From: Pantoea trifolii
GTDB taxonomy: Bacteria; Pseudomonadota; Gammaproteobacteria; Enterobacterales; Enterobacteriaceae
Assembly: GCF_024506435.1 (NCBI RefSeq)
Contig: NZ_JANIET010000002.1
Coordinates: 682,001 to 746,000 of the forward strand
DNA length: 64,000 nt
Direction of reading: 5' to 3'
The first letter of the stretch is position 1. Each line of letters begins with the position of its first letter. Shown one piece after another: positions 54,792 through 63,632 of the stretch. The notes beneath the pieces were generated by a model, which ran no database searches, was not told the origin of the DNA, and saw only the letters and a program-made list of their open reading frames with translations. The translations under genes and the position numbers were made by a program.

Positions 54792-56627
54792 CTAATGTGC
54801 AGTACCCTGCAAGCGGAACTGCGCCACTAATCGCTCCAGCATCATCGCCTGCTCTTCCAGCGAATTCGCTGAATGCGAGGAGGCGCTGACCAGCGTGGCG
54901 TTCTGCTGCGTGGTGGTATCCAACTCGCCCACCGCACGGGCAATTTGCTCGATGCCGCGGCTCTGTTCATCCGACGCTGCTGAAATCTCTTCCATAATTT
55001 CATTTACGCGCGCGATGCTGCCGAGGATCTGATCCATGGTTTCACCGGCGCGCGCCACCTGCTGATGGCCATTGCTAATACGTCCCACCGATTCACTGAT
55101 CAACTGCTCGATGTCTTTGGCCGCACCGGCACTGCGCTGTGCCAGATTGCGCACTTCGCTGGCAACCACGGCGAAACCACGTCCCTGCTCACCGGCTCGT
55201 GCCGCTTCCACCGCCGCGTTCAGCGCGAGGATATTGGTCTGGAAGGCGATGCTATTAATGACGGCGGTGATATCGGCGATCTTTTTCGAGCTGTCTGAAA
55301 TTTCGCCCATGGTGTTCACCACATCACGCACCGCGATGCCGCCTTTGTTGGCGTTATGTGACGCTTCCGCCGCAATCTGACTCGCCTGACGCGCATTGGC
55401 GGCGTTGTTTTTCACTGTGGCAGTGAGCTGCTCCATGCTGGCAGCGGTTTCCACCACCGCCGCCGCTTGTTGCTCGGTGCGTGAGGATAAATCGAGGTTA
55501 CCCTGGTTAATCGCGCTGGCCGCCTGCGACACGCTGCTGACGCTGCTCAGCACATCGCCAATCATGCTGCGCAGCCGTTCGTTCATGCGTCCCATCGCCG
55601 ACGTCAGCTTGCCGAGTTCATCATGGCGATCGGTGGCAAATTGCGAACTGAGATCGCCATTGGCGATGCGCTCCGCCAATTCCAGGTTATGGAATACCGG
55701 ACGCGTAATTTGACGAATGATGTACCACGCCACCAGCACGCCGAACAGAATCGCCAGACCACCAATCAGCAGTGAAATCGCCGCCGATCCGTTCGCCAGT
55801 TCATCGTTGCGCGCTTTGACGATGGTGATGATCTGTTTGATCGCCGCACTGCTTTTATCGCCCGCCCCTTTGACAGTATCTTCCGCCGTACGCAGCTGAC
55901 CGTAGGCATCCGCCGCTTGCAGGCTGAGGCTTTTGAATTTCTCGGTGTCCTGCCACAACGCGGTAAATTCGCCCTGCTGTTCCGGGGGCAACTGCGCCAG
56001 GAGCGCTTTCATGCCCTGATCCGCCTGCTGAAAATGGTTCTCCAACGTTTTACGCAGCGCATCACTAACGTTAAAACGCAGCGCCCAGGCTTCTTCACGC
56101 ACGTTGCTAATGGCGAACAGCTGCTCGTAAATTTGGTTGGTGAGTTCAGGATTGGTAACGGGGGTGCGAATCAGTTGAGTGTAGCGCGAGGTCATGTCTT
56201 GCTGGCTTAAGGAATCCAGCTGTGAGCGTAGGCTACTGAGTTGCTGCGTGGCTTGCGTCATGGCGCGAATGCTGTTCTGGAAGCTGGCGAGGTGTATACC
56301 CAACTCATCCACCCGCGCTCTGGCGCCATCCGACCATGAAAGCTGTTTCGCTTCCCCGGTGAGCTGCTGCGCATGCGTGACGTAGTTCGCCATCACCTGG
56401 CCGGATTTGTCATCGCCATACAGATATTTGAGGCGGTTAATTTTGGCCTGGAACACTTCGATGTTGATGTCATAAATCAGATTCGTTTTCTGATAGATGT
56501 CATGGATAGCGTTGAAGCGCTGCACACTCAATCCGGTTGCCAGTGCCACTAACAACAGCACGATGCCGAATCCTGCCGACAGTTTACGCGTGATGCGCAC
56601 ATTACGTAATCGGGATACCAGCCCCAT
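54792..56627 (-). CDS. Methyl-accepting chemotaxis protein
   Basis: A 611-residue chemoreceptor. TM1 (about 15-35), a long all-helical periplasmic domain of about 245 residues (size and composition suggest a helical bimodular HBM-type sensor), TM2 (about 280-302), HAMP, then the signalling hairpin with the conserved tip [42 protein letters not shown]. The C-terminus (LQGTAH) lacks the NWETF pentapeptide that binds CheR/CheB. HBM sensors often bind organic acids; the ligand here is unknown. No other chemotaxis genes are nearby. Confidence 0.93.
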   Translation of the reverse strand: MGLVSRLRNVRITRKLSAGFGIVLLLVALATGLSVQRFNAIHDIYQKTNLIYDINIEVFQAKINRLKYLYGDDKSGQVMANYVTHAQQLTGEAKQLSWSDGARARVDELGIHLASFQNSIRAMTQATQQLSSLRSQLDSLSQQDMTSRYTQLIRTPVTNPELTNQIYEQLFAISNVREEAWALRFNVSDALRKTLENHFQQADQGMKALLAQLPPEQQGEFTALWQDTEKFKSLSLQAADAYGQLRTAEDTVKGAGDKSSAAIKQIITIVKARNDELANGSAAISLLIGGLAILFGVLVAWYIIRQITRPVFHNLELAERIANGDLSSQFATDRHDELGKLTSAMGRMNERLRSMIGDVLSSVSSVSQAASAINQGNLDLSSRTEQQAAAVVETAASMEQLTATVKNNAANARQASQIAAEASHNANKGGIAVRDVVNTMGEISDSSKKIADITAVINSIAFQTNILALNAAVEAARAGEQGRGFAVVASEVRNLAQRSAGAAKDIEQLISESVGRISNGHQQVARAGETMDQILGSIARVNEIMEEISAASDEQSRGIEQIARAVGELDTTTQQNATLVSASSHSANSLEEQAMMLERLVAQFRLQGTAH

Positions 56628-56777
56628 GTTCCCTGCTCCTGCGATTGTTGTTTTTGTAAAGTTTGTAAGGGAGTTATCGGAGCGGTACGGGAAATGTTTA
56701 TTCAGGATTGTGCAAAAAGTGATTGCAGGATGTGACGCGCCGCTGGAAATGTTGTCGTGATGTGCACGATAAAATTG

Positions 56778-57695
56778 TCAGGTTTGACAAGTGGCAGCAA
56801 CATCGTTGATCACTTGTCGCAACCATTGATGAGCCGGATTTTGCTGATTGCGACGATGCCACAATAGATGGAAGGTTATGGATGGTAGTTCAATGGGTGG
56901 CGTAAATACGTTGATAAGCGTCTGATTTGCTGTGAGAGTTGCCACACGACTTAGCACGGTGGCGATATAATCGGTGCCAGGTAACAACGCCGGTACAGAA
57001 AACATTGTGGGTAACGTCAAGCCGATATCGCGTACCAGGTTGTGTTCTCGCAACTTTTGATCCACCAATCCATAATGATTGCCTTCCGGCGACACCAGAA
57101 TATGACGCATTGCGACAAAAGATTTTAGGTCGATTCCCTTTTCTGCGACGTCATGGTGGCGTCCAATCATAGTGACAAAATCATCGGTTAATAGCGGATG
57201 AGAAAGTATCCGGTTTTCAGCCTTGGTCGGTGGCACGCCAATCGCAATATCAATTTTCCCGGCATCTAATAAGGCTACGGTTTCATCACGATCGGTAAAA
57301 TAGCGCACATGAATACTGCAATTCGGCGCTAATAAAGCCAGTTTCTGCGTTAAAGAAGGCAAAAGTACGTGAAGTGGATATTCCGTCAATCCCAAGGTAA
57401 AGCTGCGCGCTTTTGTGGCAGGATCGAAAATCTGAGTTGGATTCATTAGGTTTTTCACCTGCCCTAACGCTTCAGCAACCGGCACGGCTATCTCTTGTGC
57501 TTTGGCTGTCGGCAGTAAGCCTTCGGCACTACGAATAAACAGCGGATCGTTAAATACGCGCCGTAAGCGAGATAAAGCTGCACTCATCGCCGGTTGGCTT
57601 ACACCCACAATGGCGGCGGCTTTAGTGACATTACGCTCCAGCATCAACGCATTAAACGCCACCAGCAGGTTGAGGTCGAACCCATCAAAATTCAT
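56778..57695 (-). CDS. LysR-family transcriptional regulator (NodD-like branch)
   Basis: A 305-residue LysR protein. The N-terminal DLNLLVAFNALMLERNVTKAAAIVGVSQPAMSAALSRLR is the HTH of the NodD/LinR-like branch, and the effector domain spans about 92-295. It is divergent from a SnoaL-like gene with a 110-base AT-rich gap (TATATAAT and TATATT boxes), so it most likely regulates that gene and itself. Confidence 0.92.
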   Translation of the reverse strand: MNFDGFDLNLLVAFNALMLERNVTKAAAIVGVSQPAMSAALSRLRRVFNDPLFIRSAEGLLPTAKAQEIAVPVAEALGQVKNLMNPTQIFDPATKARSFTLGLTEYPLHVLLPSLTQKLALLAPNCSIHVRYFTDRDETVALLDAGKIDIAIGVPPTKAENRILSHPLLTDDFVTMIGRHHDVAEKGIDLKSFVAMRHILVSPEGNHYGLVDQKLREHNLVRDIGLTLPTMFSVPALLPGTDYIATVLSRVATLTANQTLINVFTPPIELPSITFHLLWHRRNQQNPAHQWLRQVINDVAATCQT

Positions 57696-57805
57696 ATTTT
57701 ATATAATGCGGTATATTGGCCATTTGTTTGATTGATAGTGACAGATTCAGGAATACTGCTCAAGTCGGTGAGATGCACCGTTAATCATGATGCAAGGGAT
57801 CCAAT

Positions 57806-58246
57806 ATGAATGTCACAACTGAACTCAATCACCGTCTTAAAGTAGAGCGTAAGGCGGTAGAAATGCTATACCGCGCCTTTAGTGATAAAAAACCGGATTT
57901 ACTGGATTTAGCCGTAACCCAAGACTGGAATGATATTCCTTTAAGTCCGGGGCAAGGTCCGGGACCCGAAGGTTTCAAGCCGCTTCTGGCTAGTTTTATT
58001 AAGGCGTTTCCTGATATCAACATCATCGTGCACGATATGGTGCAAGAGCCAGGGAAGATTGCGGTGCGCGCCGAGATCACAGGCACGCATCTCGGCGAGT
58101 TTATGGGCATTGCGCCAACCGGACGTGGCATTAGCGTGCGTCTTCATGAATTTCATCTACTGGATGGTGAGCGCGTTACCACAACCTGGCATATGGAAGA
58201 TTGGCTCGCGATGTTCCAGCAGTTGGGTCAGTTTCCACCGGCTTAA
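57806..58246 (+). CDS. SnoaL-like ester cyclase/polyketide cyclase fold protein
   Basis: A 146-residue alpha+beta barrel protein of the SnoaL type. Supporting features are the N-terminal helix VEMLYRAFSDKKPDLLDLAVTQDW, FKPLLASFIKAFPDINIIVHDMVQEPGKIAVRAEITGTHLGEFMGI and the terminal TTWHMEDWLAMFQQLGQ, with His and Asp residues at positions typical of the pocket. In bacteria such proteins are commonly annotated ester cyclase; a true substrate is unknown. It is under the divergent LysR gene. The chemistry (hydrolase, cyclase or dehydratase) cannot be told. Confidence 0.85.
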   Translation: MNVTTELNHRLKVERKAVEMLYRAFSDKKPDLLDLAVTQDWNDIPLSPGQGPGPEGFKPLLASFIKAFPDINIIVHDMVQEPGKIAVRAEITGTHLGEFMGIAPTGRGISVRLHEFHLLDGERVTTTWHMEDWLAMFQQLGQFPPA

Positions 58247-58548
58247 TACGATGACTTCTCCGTACTGAATTTGCTCCTAATCTGGCCTTGTTAATAGGTA
58301 GAGTTTTAACTGTGATTGCAGGTAGCTATAACCAACTTAGTGCCTGATTAACCAAACCACAGCAGCGAGGCCAGAATTTACGGGAGAAATCATTACAGTA
58401 TGTTGTAACTATATCACGTAACATTAGGGCACCGGCGAATTTCTATCCACAATGACGGGTAAAGTTCAGCGTCATCAGCATCTTATCGCGCCAGGCTCAG
58501 GCGATTTCAGGGTGAAATCGCCTGCAACCATGTGCAGGCGAATAACGT
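58247..58548. other. Intergenic with paired hairpins
   Basis: A 302-base gap. A perfect 12-base stem, CAGGCGATTTCA-GGG-TGAAATCGCCTG (58498-58524), lies 24 bases beyond the alcohol dehydrogenase stop, with a second small stem (CCTGCA/TGCAGG) between them. They probably form the terminator of the leftward gene, though a T tract is lacking. Nothing else is seen. Confidence 0.5.
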
Positions 58549-59598
58549 TTACCAGCGCGTCGCTTGCATATCGATAACGAAGCGGTACTTCACTTCGCCT
58601 TTTAACATACGAGCGAACGCGGTTTCGATCGCTTCACCGGCGATCAGTTCGATATCGGCAGTGATATTGTGCTTACCGCAGAAATCCAGCATCTCCTGGG
58701 TTTCCTGAATGCTGCCAATCGATGAACCGCTAATGCTCAAACGGCGATTCACCATCGGTGTGACGTTAGGAGACTGGTGCGGCTGCTCGGGAATACCGAC
58801 AAGCACTAAGCGACCGTTGGTTTTCAGCGTGGCAAGGTAAGGATCGAGATCGTGCGGTGCTGAGACGCAGTCTACAATGAAATCCAATGAAGTTTGCGCG
58901 GCCGCCATCTGCGCCGCATCGCGTGAAACCACCACGCGCGACGCACCTAAGCGCAGCGCATCTTCACCTTTGGCCGGGGAAGTGGTGAACAGCGTGACTT
59001 CCGCGCCCATTGCACTCGCCAGTTTAACCGCCATATGACCTAATCCGCCCAAGCCGACCACGCCGACTTTATCTCCCGCTTTCACGTTAAAGTGACGCAG
59101 CGGCGACCACACCGTGACGCCCGCACACAACAGCGGCGCAACACCCGCTAACGGCAAAGTTTGGGGTACGGACACCACGAAGTGCTGATCGACCACGACG
59201 TTCTGTGCGTAGCCGCCCCACGTGCTGTCGCCGGTGTATTTATCGATGCCGTTGTAAGTTGCAACAAAGCCAGATTCACAATATTGCTCTTCTTTCTGCT
59301 GGCAGAAATGGCATTCGCGGCAGGAATCGACCATCACGCCCACACCCACGACATCACCCGCTTTGAAATTTGTTACGTCCGCGCCGGTTTCCACCACGCG
59401 TCCGACGATTTCATGTCCCGGTACCAGCGGATAGCGGCTGACCGCCCATTCGTTACGTGCCATATGCAGATCCGAATGGCACACGCCGCAGTACAGAATT
59501 TCAATTTTGACATCCTGCTGCTGCAGAGGGCGCAGTGCAATCTGACTGGAAGAGAGCGGTTTGGCCGCGTCGTGTGCGACTAATGCATTGATTTTCAT
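58549..59598 (-). CDS. yahK: Zinc-dependent NADP alcohol dehydrogenase/aldehyde reductase (YahK-like)
   Basis: A 349-residue medium-chain dehydrogenase. Catalytic zinc ligands in CGVCHSDLH and GHEIVG, structural zinc cluster CRECHFCQQKEEQYC, Rossmann motif GLGGLGHMAVKLA. It matches E. coli YahK, a broad aldehyde reductase in the cinnamyl alcohol dehydrogenase branch. It would reduce toxic aldehydes to alcohols. It is divergent from an HxlR regulator, with the dyad GTTACC-TTTT-GGTAAC between them, so induction by an electrophile or aldehyde through that regulator is likely. Confidence 0.94.
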   Translation of the reverse strand: MKINALVAHDAAKPLSSSQIALRPLQQQDVKIEILYCGVCHSDLHMARNEWAVSRYPLVPGHEIVGRVVETGADVTNFKAGDVVGVGVMVDSCRECHFCQQKEEQYCESGFVATYNGIDKYTGDSTWGGYAQNVVVDQHFVVSVPQTLPLAGVAPLLCAGVTVWSPLRHFNVKAGDKVGVVGLGGLGHMAVKLASAMGAEVTLFTTSPAKGEDALRLGASRVVVSRDAAQMAAAQTSLDFIVDCVSAPHDLDPYLATLKTNGRLVLVGIPEQPHQSPNVTPMVNRRLSISGSSIGSIQETQEMLDFCGKHNITADIELIAGEAIETAFARMLKGEVKYRFVIDMQATRW

Positions 59599-59674
59599 AG
59601 TGCCTCCGAAATGAGCTGGCTTTGGCTAGCTGAAGGCGGCAGACTATAGTGAACATGGTGCAAAATTGATAGTA

Positions 59675-59690
59675 GTTACCTTTTGGTAAC
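59675..59690. promoter_or_regulatory. HxlR operator candidate
   Basis: GTTACC-TTTT-GGTAAC is a perfect dyad 19 bases before the HxlR start and 76 bases before the yahK start, between the divergent genes. Confidence 0.65.
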
Positions 59691-59709
59691 CATACAGGAG
59701 GCGAAAACG

Positions 59710-60141
59710 ATGCCCGCGATGGTTGACGGAAAGCTGTTTTTTTATGCGGATTCGCCGCCGCGCCGGCTGATGGATCTGTTTTCGGTGAAATGGAGCAGCA
59801 TGGTTCTGCACGCGCTGTATCACTGGCCGAACCATCGCGCACGCACTGGCGAGTTGCAGCGCAGCCTGCAGGGAATTTCGAAGAAGATGCTGTTTCAAAC
59901 GCTGAAAGAGCTGGAGCAGCGCGGCCTGATTGCCCGTCACGTTTATGATGTGGTGCCGCCGAAAGTCGATTACCGCTTAACGCCGCTCGGGATGACGTTC
60001 GCGGCACCGATTGAGCAGATGTATCAATGGGGGCTGGAGAATCAGGCGGCGCTGGATGAGATGGAAGCCCACTATCGCGCCGCTACGGACGCGCCATCAG
60101 CCGCGCTACACAATCCCGATCGTGCTGCTGACGCGGATTAA
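59710..60141 (+). CDS. HxlR-family transcriptional regulator
   Basis: A 143-residue winged-helix HxlR protein: LMDLFSVKWSSMVLHALYHWP (first helices), then TGELQRSLQGISKKMLFQTLKELEQRGLIAR (recognition helix and wing). ATG at 59710 is chosen since AGGAGG lies about 9 bases upstream. HxlR proteins often sense aldehydes or other electrophiles. It is divergent from the YahK-type reductase and likely controls it. Its last 59 bases overlap the convergent XRE-type gene. Confidence 0.9.
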   Translation: MPAMVDGKLFFYADSPPRRLMDLFSVKWSSMVLHALYHWPNHRARTGELQRSLQGISKKMLFQTLKELEQRGLIARHVYDVVPPKVDYRLTPLGMTFAAPIEQMYQWGLENQAALDEMEAHYRAATDAPSAALHNPDRAADAD

Positions 60142-60907
60142 ACACCACCAGACTTAAACCCGGTTTGCCTTCAACCGCGAAGGTGCTGTATTCCAGCTCC
60201 AGCACACCTTCGTCGGGCAGCCACAGCTGTTTGATGCCTTCGCCATGCTGACTCACTTCCTGCGATTGCCACAGCTGGCGGAAGGTGTCGCTCATCTCGC
60301 ACAGCTCATCCACCAGCGCGCGCACATGCTCGCTGGCGCCGGTTCGCGCCACATCCGCGCGGAAGTTGGCCACCATGCCGCGTGTCACTTTATGCCAGTC
60401 CGGCAGACGCTTTTTCATCTCCTCATTACGGAACATCATCAGCAGGATATTGCGCTGGGCAGGCGGCAGCTCGGCGTAATCGACAAACACTTTGGTCGCC
60501 GCACGGTTCCATGCCACCACTTGCCACTCTGCGGTTTTCACCAGCGCTGGCGTGTTCTCCATGCTGTCGAGTACGCGCTGTAGCGATGGCGAAACATCCA
60601 CGCCCGCTTGCCATGTCACGCCCGGCAGACGATTTTGCGCCAGCAAAAACAGGTGATCGCGCTCGGCGGCGCTCAGCTCCAATGCGCGAGCTAGACGTTC
60701 CAGCACTTCTTCTGAGGGCGCGCCGCCTCTGCCCTGCTCCAGCCACGTATACCACGTGGTGCTGACACACGCGCGTACCGCCACTTCTTCCCGGCGCAGG
60801 CCCGGCGTGCGGCGGCGCAGCAAGGTGTAACCGAGTTTCGCCGCATCCAGCCGCTGGCGGCGTTCACGCAGATAGTTGCCGAGCACGTTGTCATCTTGCT
60901 GAGTCAT
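60083..60907 (-). CDS. XRE-type regulator with MmyB-like ligand domain
   Basis: A 274-residue regulator. The N-terminal HTH (about 8-80) has RTPGLRREEVAVRACVSTTWYTWLEQGR. The C-terminal MmyB-like domain (about 100-265) includes VVAWNRAATKVF, LLMMFRNEEMKKRLPDW and MVANFRADVAR, a PAS-like fold reported to bind fatty acids in MmyB. It is divergent from an NAD-dependent epimerase/reductase gene, a pairing often seen for this regulator type. It overlaps the hxlR 3' end by 59 bases. Confidence 0.92.
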   Translation of the reverse strand: MTQQDDNVLGNYLRERRQRLDAAKLGYTLLRRRTPGLRREEVAVRACVSTTWYTWLEQGRGGAPSEEVLERLARALELSAAERDHLFLLAQNRLPGVTWQAGVDVSPSLQRVLDSMENTPALVKTAEWQVVAWNRAATKVFVDYAELPPAQRNILLMMFRNEEMKKRLPDWHKVTRGMVANFRADVARTGASEHVRALVDELCEMSDTFRQLWQSQEVSQHGEGIKQLWLPDEGVLELEYSTFAVEGKPGLSLVVFNPRQQHDRDCVARLMARP

Positions 60908-61010
60908 GCCTTTATCCTGTTAGTGCGTATACCTGTATAAGCTCACGACTTTTCGCCGCGTCGCAGACTTTTATGATAGTGCTTCAACTTTGAAAAAGTG
61001 GAGCACCAAT

Positions 61011-61898
61011 ATGCGAATTTTTGTGACCGGGGCGAGCGGCTTTATCGGTTCCGCCATTGTGAAAAAATTGCAGGCACGCGGTTATCAGGTGCAAGGTCTT
61101 GCGCGTAGCGAGGCGTCCGCCGAAAAACTGCAGCAGCAAGGTGTGCAGGTGATTCGCGGCGATCTTGAAGATCTCGTCGGGCTGCGCAAGGCCGTTGAAC
61201 AGAGCGACGGCGTGATCCATGCCGGTTATATTCACGATTTCAGCCACATGGATCATGCCGCCGAGGTCGACCAGCGTGCGATTCTGGCGATGGGTGACGT
61301 ATTGGTAGGTTCAGATCGCCCGCTAATTGTCACCACCGGCACCGCGTTAGTGTCGCCAGGACGTCTCGCCACCGAACAAATCAGACCGGCAGCGGGCGCA
61401 CATCCCCGCTCCAACTCTAACGTCGCCGCGCTGGCGTTGGCTGACAGCGGCGTGCGCGTGGCGCTGGTGCGCTTACCGCCAACCGTGCATGGCGCAGGCG
61501 ATCACGGATTTATTCCGATGATCATCAATATGGCGAAGGAGAAAGGTGCGGCGGTATATGTCGGCGATGGCGAGAATCGCTGGCCTGCGGTACATCGCGA
61601 TGATGCAGCTGAACTGTTTTGCCTGGCGGCCGAGCAGGCTGAGCCGGGTGCGATCCTGCATGCGGTGCAAGAGGAAGGTGTACCGTTCCGTCAGATCGCC
61701 GAAACTATCGGCGCCGGATTAGCGCTGCCGGTGAAAAGCCTGACGCTGGAAGAAGCCAAAGCGTGGTTAGGCTGGATGGCGTTCTTCGCCTCTACCGATA
61801 ATCCGTCCTCCAGCGCGTGGACGCGTGAGAAGTTTAACTGGCAGCCGCGTGGGCCGGGATTACTGCAGGATATGCGTGAGGCGGGATATTTTAATTAA
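61011..61898 (+). CDS. NAD-dependent epimerase/reductase (extended SDR)
   Basis: A 295-residue extended short-chain dehydrogenase. N-terminal MRIFVTGASGFIGSAIVKKL with the GxxGxxG dinucleotide loop, and AGYIHDFSHMD later. The usual YxxxK is not obvious; the equivalent segment reads RSNSNVAALALADSGVRV, with the Tyr replaced, so activity may differ. Start ATG at 61011 follows GGAG. It is divergent from the MmyB-like regulator, which probably controls it. Its substrate is unknown. Confidence 0.88.
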   Translation: MRIFVTGASGFIGSAIVKKLQARGYQVQGLARSEASAEKLQQQGVQVIRGDLEDLVGLRKAVEQSDGVIHAGYIHDFSHMDHAAEVDQRAILAMGDVLVGSDRPLIVTTGTALVSPGRLATEQIRPAAGAHPRSNSNVAALALADSGVRVALVRLPPTVHGAGDHGFIPMIINMAKEKGAAVYVGDGENRWPAVHRDDAAELFCLAAEQAEPGAILHAVQEEGVPFRQIAETIGAGLALPVKSLTLEEAKAWLGWMAFFASTDNPSSSAWTREKFNWQPRGPGLLQDMREAGYFN

Positions 61899-61899
61899 T

Positions 61900-61948
61900 G
61901 GTCGCCATGAATGGCGCCTACGAAGTCAGGTGCGCATTTATGCGCACC
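61900..61948. repeat. Palindromic repeat pair (degenerate type A/type B)
   Basis: A type A unit with one arm shortened (GGTCGCCATGAATGGCGCC, then TAC) is followed directly by a type B palindrome GGTGCGCATTTATGCGCACC (61929-61948). It lies between convergent genes. Confidence 0.8.
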
Positions 61949-61958
61949 TGGAAATTCA

Positions 61959-62780
61959 TCAACCAAACGGCACTTCACGCGCCAGAATGCGGGCAATTAC
62001 GTTAAGTGCGCCTTCGTCATTGTTGCTTTCAGTTCTGTAACGCGACACCGCGCTGACCGGCGCTGCGGCGTTCGCCATTGAGAAGCTGTAACACGCCTGA
62101 CGCAGCATTTCGATGTCGTTGGCGCTGTCACCTACCGCCACCACTTCACAATCATCGATGCCCCATTTTTCCTGCAGCAGCGCGATGCCGTGCGCTTTGT
62201 GGCAGCCGGGAATGATCAAATCAACAAAACCAAAACCGCTGGAAACCGGATGCATGATGTTTTCAATCGCGCCCAGCTCCGCGTGCAAACGCTCCATCAA
62301 GGCATCAACGCCTTCGTGCGCCAGGTTCAGCGAGAACTTAAAGATGGTATCGTCGATGTCGTAGAGATTGTCGCGCTTTTCCAGACGATGGTAGTGATTC
62401 GCCAGCATGGCAATCACTTCGTCGGACATTGACGTGTGCACGTACGCGCCGTTGCGGCCACAGACTACGGTGCTGATGTCCGGTTCTTTAGCGAGAATAT
62501 CGAGGATTTGATGCACACGTTCCTGCGCCAGTTCACCACAGAAGATCTCTTCATTGCTGTCAGAAACCCAGGCGCCGTTTTCCGCGACAAAAGCGATCTC
62601 ATCTTTGATATCAGGAAAGTAGCGCAGCAACTGATAATACTGATTGCCGCTGGCGACCACGAAACGAATGCCCTTCTCTTTCAACAACGCATACTGACGC
62701 GCAAAGCGCTGCGTGTTGTACTGTTTGTTGTCATCGAGAAAAGTGCCATCCATATCCACCGCAATCATCTTCACTGCCAT
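61959..62780 (-). CDS. ybiV-like: HAD-superfamily sugar phosphatase (YbiV/Cof-type)
   Basis: A 273-residue HAD phosphatase with a Cof-type cap. Motif I AVDMDGTFLDD (nucleophile Asp near residue 9), motif II VASGNQYYQL, Lys in CHKAHG and motif III/IV AVGDSANDIEML. It is strongly like E. coli YbiV over its length (GNQYYQL, FVAENGA, DDTIFKFSLNL, SGFGFVDLIIPG). YbiV acts on sugar phosphates such as ribose or fructose 1-phosphate. ATG at 62780 is chosen because GGAGAG precedes it. Confidence 0.92.
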   Translation of the reverse strand: MAVKMIAVDMDGTFLDDNKQYNTQRFARQYALLKEKGIRFVVASGNQYYQLLRYFPDIKDEIAFVAENGAWVSDSNEEIFCGELAQERVHQILDILAKEPDISTVVCGRNGAYVHTSMSDEVIAMLANHYHRLEKRDNLYDIDDTIFKFSLNLAHEGVDALMERLHAELGAIENIMHPVSSGFGFVDLIIPGCHKAHGIALLQEKWGIDDCEVVAVGDSANDIEMLRQACYSFSMANAAAPVSAVSRYRTESNNDEGALNVIARILAREVPFG

Positions 62781-62902
62781 TTTGCTCTCCCGTTTGCTCA
62801 TTCGGCTCTATAAAGGTTTTGTTAAGCTTACTCGCGGTGTGGATTATTGAGAATGTGAATAATGAGTTTGTTAACCGCTTTCAGAGATTTCCAGTCCATC
62901 TT

Positions 62903-63541
62903 TTACTGTAAATTGGCGCCTTTTTCCCTGATCCAGGCACAAAACATCTCCGCCATCTCTTGCGCGTAAGACTGAATCTGCGCTGGCGTGCGCGGCGATT
63001 CGGAAAAGTGTTTCCCAACATTGCCCAGCGTACTGTTCAATAAATCTGCGGCGCGCGCCCGTTCGCTCTCCTCTGACTGCGGTAATACTTCACACAGAAA
63101 ATCACCAATGACGTTTTCACCTGCCGCGCGCGCTTCCTGCACTTCCGGCGCATCACGATACAGAGGTGCGGCGTCATTCAGCGCGGTGCGCATCGCCGCT
63201 TCTTCACATTCGGAATGTAAAAACGCCAGCGTGAGATCGTGCAGTCGCTGACGCGGTGTGTTGGCGGTATTACGCAGAATCGCGCCTAACAAATTGCCGG
63301 TGCGCTGCCATTCCTCGCTTTGCAATCTGAAAAGAATAGCCGCCTTATTGGGAAAATATTGATACAGCGATCCAATACTTACGCCGGCGCGTTCCGCCAC
63401 CCGCGCCGTGGTGAAACGGGCGGCGCCTTCCAGCTCTAAAACCTGAGTAGCCGCTTGCAATATTGCGGAAACCAGCTCGCTGGAGCGCGCCTGCTTGGGC
63501 CTTTTTCTCTCTGAAATCTTAGTGTTACGTGGCTCAGCCAT
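62903..63541 (-). CDS. TetR-family regulator
   Basis: A 212-residue TetR protein. HTH (about 20-65): RFTTARVAERAGVSIGSLYQYFPNKAAIL. The longer frame starts far upstream; AGAGG followed by three tandem ATGs makes the third (63541) the best start. A C-terminal tetracyclin-repressor-like domain follows. It is divergent from the O-methyltransferase gene 91 bases away, with an imperfect dyad between them, so it likely represses that gene. Confidence 0.88.
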   Translation of the reverse strand: MAEPRNTKISERKRPKQARSSELVSAILQAATQVLELEGAARFTTARVAERAGVSIGSLYQYFPNKAAILFRLQSEEWQRTGNLLGAILRNTANTPRQRLHDLTLAFLHSECEEAAMRTALNDAAPLYRDAPEVQEARAAGENVIGDFLCEVLPQSEESERARAADLLNSTLGNVGKHFSESPRTPAQIQSYAQEMAEMFCAWIREKGANLQ

Positions 63542-63572
63542 CATCATCCTCTGAACACGAATAGAGAAATGC

Positions 63573-63590
63573 GAATAATTCATCGTATTC
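63573..63590. promoter_or_regulatory. Possible TetR operator
   Basis: GAATA-N8-TATTC lies between the divergent TetR and methyltransferase genes; a further CGAATA lies 14 bases upstream. The arms are short, so this is a weak call. Confidence 0.35.
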
Positions 63591-63632
63591 TGTTGGCACA
63601 GCAAAATCCACTCGGTATGCCCGGAGAACAAC

